DNA from: an uncultured Schlesneria sp.
GTDB lineage: Bacteria; Planctomycetota; Planctomycetia; Planctomycetales; Planctomycetaceae
Direction: 5' to 3'
Length of the DNA: 64,000 bases
Assembly (NCBI GenBank): GCA_903840265.1
Contig: CAIMFH010000122.1
Location: 18,399 to 82,398 of the forward strand
The notes under the pieces were generated by a model. That model made no database searches. It was not told where the DNA came from and saw nothing but the letters and a program-made list of their open reading frames with translations. Of the stretch, positions 60,559-64,000 are shown piece after piece (position 1 is the first letter of the stretch; each line of letters opens with the position of its first letter). Position numbers and translations under genes: made by a program.

Positions 60559-61728
60559 TCAGTTTCTTCTCATCGATCTCAGGTCACGAACGACCGTGAC
60601 GACTTCATTAATCGCAATCTCGATGTCGGCGCTCGTTGTGGGCCGACCAATTCCGAACCGCAAGCTCGCTCTCACCAGTTGGTCCCCTAGACTCATCGCG
60701 CGCAGCACATGACTCGGTTCGGCTTCGGCCGACGAAGACGCCGCACCGCTGCTGACGGCAATCCGCGTCATGCGAGATAGCAGGCGGTCTCCATCAATGC
60801 CGCCAAACGACAGATTCAAATTCCCTGGCAACCGATCCTCGATCAGTGGCGGTCCGTTCAAAGTGACTTCGGGCAACTGGCTGCGAATTCCCTGTTCAAG
60901 CTGCACCGCCAGTTCACGTAGTCGCATGGCATCGGCCGCGCGGAGTTGTCGAACCAGTTCGCACGCTTGACCGAATCCCACGATTAATGGCACCGGCAGC
61001 GTTCCGCCGCGCAGGCTGTTTTCGTGGCCACCGCCATCCAGTTGTGACTCCAAGGCCGGTTGCCGAGACGACCGCCGTTTGATCAGCGCCCCGATTCCCT
61101 TCGGCCCATAGACCTTGTGAGCCGTCAAACTTGCCAAGTCGATCGGCCAGGCAGACAGACCTACCGGGATGCGCCCGACAGCCTGAGTGATATCCGAGTG
61201 AAACGGCACGTCACGCGCAGCACAGATGTTCGCGATCTCGGCAATTGGATTGATCGAACCAACTTCGTTGTTTCCCAACATCGCCGAGACCAGCACGGTA
61301 TTCGGACGAATCGCCTCGCGGATTGCTTCGGGGTCAACCAGTCCCTGTGTACTCACCGGCAAAATGGTGACCTCGATCCCTCGGCTGGCCAGCTTGGTTG
61401 CCACGTCCAGCACTGATTTGTGCTCGGCCGCATTCACGATCAGATGGCTTCCCGGTGGAGCGGCTGCCAGGCACCCTTTGATCGCCAGGTTGTTCGCCTC
61501 GGTGGCCCCGCTGGTAAAGATCACCTCGCGAGGTGCTACTCCCAGGAGTTCGGCCACCTGCTCTCGAGCCGTCGTGACAGCGGCTCGAGCGGCCTGACCA
61601 TACGCGTGATGATGACTCGAGGCATTGCCGTATTGCTCATAGAAATACGGCAGCATCGCCGCCAGCACACGCGCATCGACGGGCGTTGTCGACTGATGAT
61701 CCAGGTAGATCGGCAGTTCAGGCGTCAC
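60559..61728 (-). CDS. Cysteine desulfurase (NifS/IscS-like) homologue lacking the catalytic Cys
   Basis: 389 residues from GTG 61728, directly after the stop of the upstream stress-protein gene. PLP-enzyme features are intact: YLDHQSTTPVDARVL, FTSGATEANNLAIKG, NAAEHKSVLDVA, the PLP lysine K205 in LTAHKVYGPKGIG and GTLPVPLIVGFGQA. But the active-site loop, normally SSGSACxS, reads AVSSGAASSSAEAEPSHVL: codon TCT at 60738-60736 gives Ser331 in place of the catalytic Cys (one-base TGT/TCT change). It can therefore bind PLP but should not form a persulfide. It may be a selenocysteine-lyase-like or other PLP enzyme, or inactive. Confidence 0.85.
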   Translation of the reverse strand: MTPELPIYLDHQSTTPVDARVLAAMLPYFYEQYGNASSHHHAYGQAARAAVTTAREQVAELLGVAPREVIFTSGATEANNLAIKGCLAAAPPGSHLIVNAAEHKSVLDVATKLASRGIEVTILPVSTQGLVDPEAIREAIRPNTVLVSAMLGNNEVGSINPIAEIANICAARDVPFHSDITQAVGRIPVGLSAWPIDLASLTAHKVYGPKGIGALIKRRSSRQPALESQLDGGGHENSLRGGTLPVPLIVGFGQACELVRQLRAADAMRLRELAVQLEQGIRSQLPEVTLNGPPLIEDRLPGNLNLSFGGIDGDRLLSRMTRIAVSSGAASSSAEAEPSHVLRAMSLGDQLVRASLRFGIGRPTTSADIEIAINEVVTVVRDLRSMRRN

Positions 61729-62682
61729 TTACTTGTCGGTCGCATAAGGGCTGACAAAATCGCCCGGCTTCACCGCCAGGACGGAACACTGTACGGTCGG
61801 CAGGATTCGCTCGGCGGTATTTCCCAGCACCAATCGCGAAATCCCGCTGCGAGCATGCGTCCCCAGCACCAGCACATCGATCTCGTTGTCGATCACGAAT
61901 TGCGGAATCACGTCGTCCGGTGGCCCGTCGAGCAACTCCACTTTCACCCCCTGAGCCAACGTCCGGTAATCGGTCGCTGTCAAATGTTGATGCATGAGCG
62001 ACAACGCGTCCTCCGTCAGCTTCTCCCGAGCCATCTGGACGGTGTCGGGACTGATTCCGGCAACCAGCAGTGACGACAATTCGGCGGATTCGACGGCGTG
62101 GACCACGAACAGCTTGGCATTTAGGGCCCGGGCCAGTTTGACCGCGGCCGTCATCGCCGGACGACACGATTCGGTCAGATCGGTCGCGACCGCGATCTCG
62201 CGGATCTCGCTGGTGATCTCCGGCTTTACGATCCAGACGGCACACGGGGCGGCTCGCATCACCTTCTGAGCCGTGCTGCCGAACAGCAGTTGACTCGTCT
62301 TGCTGCGTGTGCGAGTCCCCACGATGACCAGGTCGTAATGCCCCTCGTGCGCCAGCTTGGCAAGCTCGTCGCCGGGGTGTCCGAAGCGGACCACCTTATC
62401 GGCGGTCACCCCTTTGGCGGTCGCTTCCGCCACGACTTGATCGAGCGCCACGGCGGCGAAATCCTCGACCGTTTTAAGCAGGTTCTGAGGATCCTGGTTA
62501 ATCAGCGTCGCAGTTTGCGCGGAGATGTTGAGTGCCGTACAGAACGTCACGGTCCCGCCCGAATGCAATGCCAGATTCAGCGCTTCCGTCAACGCGGTCC
62601 GCGAGGCCAGCCCCAATTCCTGACCGGCGACACGATCACCCTGATGGAGATCGATCCCGACGAGAATTTTCTGATAAGCCAT
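61729..62682 (-). CDS. Tandem universal stress protein (two Usp domains)
   Basis: 317 residues from ATG 62682 (AAGGG 7 nt upstream). Two UspA folds in series: residues ~1-150 with YQKILVGIDLHQG and GTRTRSKTSQLLFGSTAQKV, and ~155-317 with IREIAVATDLTESCRPAMTA and GTHARSGISRLVLGNTAERI. Each has the G2xG9xG(S/T) ATP-binding signature, so both may bind ATP. The stop codon (61731-61729) directly abuts the GTG of the cysteine-desulfurase homologue, a strong sign of translational coupling. It is probably a cytoplasmic stress-response protein. Confidence 0.92.
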   Translation of the reverse strand: MAYQKILVGIDLHQGDRVAGQELGLASRTALTEALNLALHSGGTVTFCTALNISAQTATLINQDPQNLLKTVEDFAAVALDQVVAEATAKGVTADKVVRFGHPGDELAKLAHEGHYDLVIVGTRTRSKTSQLLFGSTAQKVMRAAPCAVWIVKPEITSEIREIAVATDLTESCRPAMTAAVKLARALNAKLFVVHAVESAELSSLLVAGISPDTVQMAREKLTEDALSLMHQHLTATDYRTLAQGVKVELLDGPPDDVIPQFVIDNEIDVLVLGTHARSGISRLVLGNTAERILPTVQCSVLAVKPGDFVSPYATDK

Positions 62683-63184
62683 TGCCAAACCCTTGAAGTG
62701 AGTCGGTGATTTCGAAGCGCGCGATGTGAGTCATTCACGACTATATCGTTTCGATCTCAAGGCGTCCAAACGCTTATTCGGTGTCTTCTGTCACTATGCG
62801 AATGACGCAACGGGAAAGCTAAGGGCTGAGCGCCAAGCGACAGACAGATTTGTTGTGCCCAGTCTTTCGTTACGACTCGGCATGACAGAACCTCATTGCT
62901 GGTTCCTTTCGGTGGGGTTCGTCTGATTACTGGGTCGAGAAGTCAGCCGATGAATGGGATGCTTGGATTGCCATCACGTTCCGGTGTAGAGGGTGCGCGG
63001 ATTTGCGGTTGGCTGACTTCTCGGTGGAGCGAGAAGGCTACTTAAGACGATCTTCATGCTCAATCTGTGTGACACAACCTCGCGATGTACTCACAATCAC
63101 ATGCGCGGCTCGGCAGGAGCCTCGCCCGCCCAGTTGAAGACCTCAAACCACATCCGTGATGCGTTCCGAAGACTCCACGACACC
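62683..63184. other. Intergenic region with a GC-rich repeat
   Basis: About 500 nt without a supported gene. A short frame at 62726-62926 has no family match or ribosome site. It includes the hairpin-bearing repeat at 63107-63131. Confidence 0.5.
63107..63131. repeat. Palindromic repeat of a planctomycete intergenic type
   Basis: GGCTC (63107-63111) and GAGCC (63117-63121) flank GGCAG, followed by TCGCCCGCCC. I recall variants of this word as dispersed intergenic repeats in planctomycete genomes; no second copy was found here. Confidence 0.4.
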
Positions 63185-64000
63185 CTACGCGGAAGGGTGC
63201 CTTCCCGTCACCGCGGTTCGTTCTTCTGTGTTCGACACAACCTCGGCTGGGGGACGACTGATGGTGGGGTTGGTGGTTGGCTCGGCTGTTTGTTGGGTGG
63301 GGGTTGTTCCTTTCCTCTCGTGACTTGGTGTTTTCTTCTTTTTGATCACTTCCATCCTGTGGGTGGGGCGGCCTCCTTTGGGGCCGGGGGTGGTGGGGAG
63401 CCATTGGCAGAGGCCGCTGTCTTTGAGCTTGGTCATGGCGGCCATGGCACACTGCGCGGTGGGGTACTTGCGGCTGTTGGAGCGGCAGACGTCTCGGATG
63501 GTGACAGAACCGGCTGGGTGTCGGCGCATCCATTCGTAAAGCTGCTGCAGGTCACGACGTTCGGCGGTGAGGGAGACCTTTTTCAGAACTCGTTGGGCTT
63601 CATAGGCAAACCAGCGAGCCAGCGCGATGCCGTGCTGCATGCTGGTGGCGTCACACTGGAGTGGATCGACGTCTTCTCCTGCGGCGTAGCGGGAGAGGTG
63701 GATCACGAGGGCTAGCCGGGCGGCTTGGGCTGTCAGGTGCGAGGTCCAGTGGAACAGGGCTTCGTCGATCTGGGATTGGCGGATGCCGAGGTCGGTCATG
63801 AACATGTCGATGTGATTACGCGCTTCGGGGGAGAGTGTGACACAACCGGTGCGAGGTGCGCCCGACACAACCTCGGGGAGGGAGAACAGCTTGTTGATCA
63901 CCCCGGCAAAACCGTCCTCGGTCGCCTGGTCAACTTCGTCATCGGTCCAGCATTGCGGCCGCGCCTCGGGCGAGGCGATGAGTAAGCGGCTGGTCAGTTC
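63185..64000 (-). CDS. DUF3987 protein (partial, N-terminus off the right edge)
   Basis: The frame is open from the window edge (64000) to the stop at 63185; 271 codons are present. The first residues read ELTSRLLIASPEARPQCW then TDDEVDQATEDGFAGVINKL, without a start, so the N-terminal part lies outside. LFHWTSHLTAQAARLALVIH and ALARWFAYEAQRVLKK are typical of the C-terminal half of DUF3987, proteins that occur with primase or mobile-element replication genes. The tail is basic and Pro/Thr-rich (TPSHERKGTTPTQQTAEPTT), with no known fold. It suggests that a phage or integrated element may begin just beyond this window. Confidence 0.75.
   Translation of the reverse strand, partial: ELTSRLLIASPEARPQCWTDDEVDQATEDGFAGVINKLFSLPEVVSGAPRTGCVTLSPEARNHIDMFMTDLGIRQSQIDEALFHWTSHLTAQAARLALVIHLSRYAAGEDVDPLQCDATSMQHGIALARWFAYEAQRVLKKVSLTAERRDLQQLYEWMRRHPAGSVTIRDVCRSNSRKYPTAQCAMAAMTKLKDSGLCQWLPTTPGPKGGRPTHRMEVIKKKKTPSHERKGTTPTQQTAEPTTNPTISRPPAEVVSNTEERTAVTGRHPSA

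Noticed and set aside
59387..60559. 390-residue minus-strand frame opposite the thioredoxin-YHS gene
   Set aside because: It crosses an intergenic region and the opposite strand of a well-supported gene, has no family match and Arg/His-rich composition.
62726..62926. 66-residue frame in the intergenic region after the stress-protein gene
   Set aside because: No ribosome site, no homologue recalled and no conserved neighbour.
63056..63715. 219-residue plus-strand Gly/Val-rich frame opposite the DUF3987 gene
   Set aside because: The DUF3987 frame has family motifs and is open to the window edge; the Gly-rich frame is its mirror.
1..64000. CRISPR arrays, rRNA genes, insertion sequences
   Set aside because: I found no direct repeats with regular spacing, no rRNA sequence and no transposase with flanking inverted repeats.

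Overview
The window looks like chromosomal DNA of a planctomycete (phylum Planctomycetota). The evidence is family content. There are two DUF1559 proteins with type-IV-pilin-like N-termini, a DUF1549/DUF1553 plus DUF1501 gene pair, several PQQ-type beta-propeller proteins opening with a WPQWxGP motif, a small lipoprotein behind a DUF1559 gene, a CotH-kinase protein and a thioredoxin-YHS protein. Genes lie on both strands in short operons, with moderately high GC. The genus cannot be fixed from the sequence. Both edges cut genes: a lipoprotein on the left and a DUF3987 protein on the right.

Layout. 0-8 kb (minus strand): lipoprotein, DUF1559 protein and a 2124-residue macroglobulin-like secreted protein. 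8-9.2 kb: a gene-poor stretch. 9-17.6 kb: PPOX-fold protein, response regulator fused to a HATPase, POT-type transporter, OmpH-like lipoprotein, secreted alpha/beta hydrolase, cardiolipin-synthase-like PLD enzyme and a DUF2071 gene broken by an amber codon. 17.6-21.5 kb: trpB-trpA, a sulfatase remnant and a fatty acid desaturase. 21.7-28.2 kb: small secreted proteins, two more broken genes, a CotH protein and a 49-bp near-perfect palindrome. 28.4-39.1 kb: aldehyde dehydrogenase, DUF2127 protein, Fis-like regulator, PQQ propeller, sugar isomerase, tRNA-Met(CAU), a fusion of a PhnD-like binding protein to a propeller, and its propeller/coiled-coil neighbour. 39.7-40.9 kb: an aquaporin-arsC pair. 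41-54.6 kb: PhyH oxygenase, second DUF1559 gene, a seven-gene plus-strand operon and a DUF11-type surface protein. 54.9-64 kb: RmlD-like protein, kelch protein, rsmB, metallophosphatase, thioredoxin-YHS protein, a cysteine-desulfurase homologue without its catalytic cysteine, a tandem universal stress protein and DUF3987.

The most interesting block is 43.1-52.2 kb. A propeller protein, an MFS exporter, two tandem paralogues that each join an ArsI/CadI-type VOC domain to the second half of a methyltransferase fold, a CXXCH-bearing DUF1549/1553 protein, a Tat-exported DUF1501 protein and an eight-EF-hand protein are packed with overlaps or gaps of at most about 43 nt. An aquaporin-arsC pair of the kind used for arsenic export lies only 2.3 kb upstream on the same strand. 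The region may therefore be an arsenic or organoarsenical handling locus of unusual make-up. That reading is an inference.

Between 16.9 and 27.4 kb, three genes are each disabled by one change (TAG, TGA, -1 frameshift) with the downstream homology intact, and a fourth survives only as a frameshifted C-terminal fragment. This is either local gene decay or sequence error, and it needs checking in raw reads.
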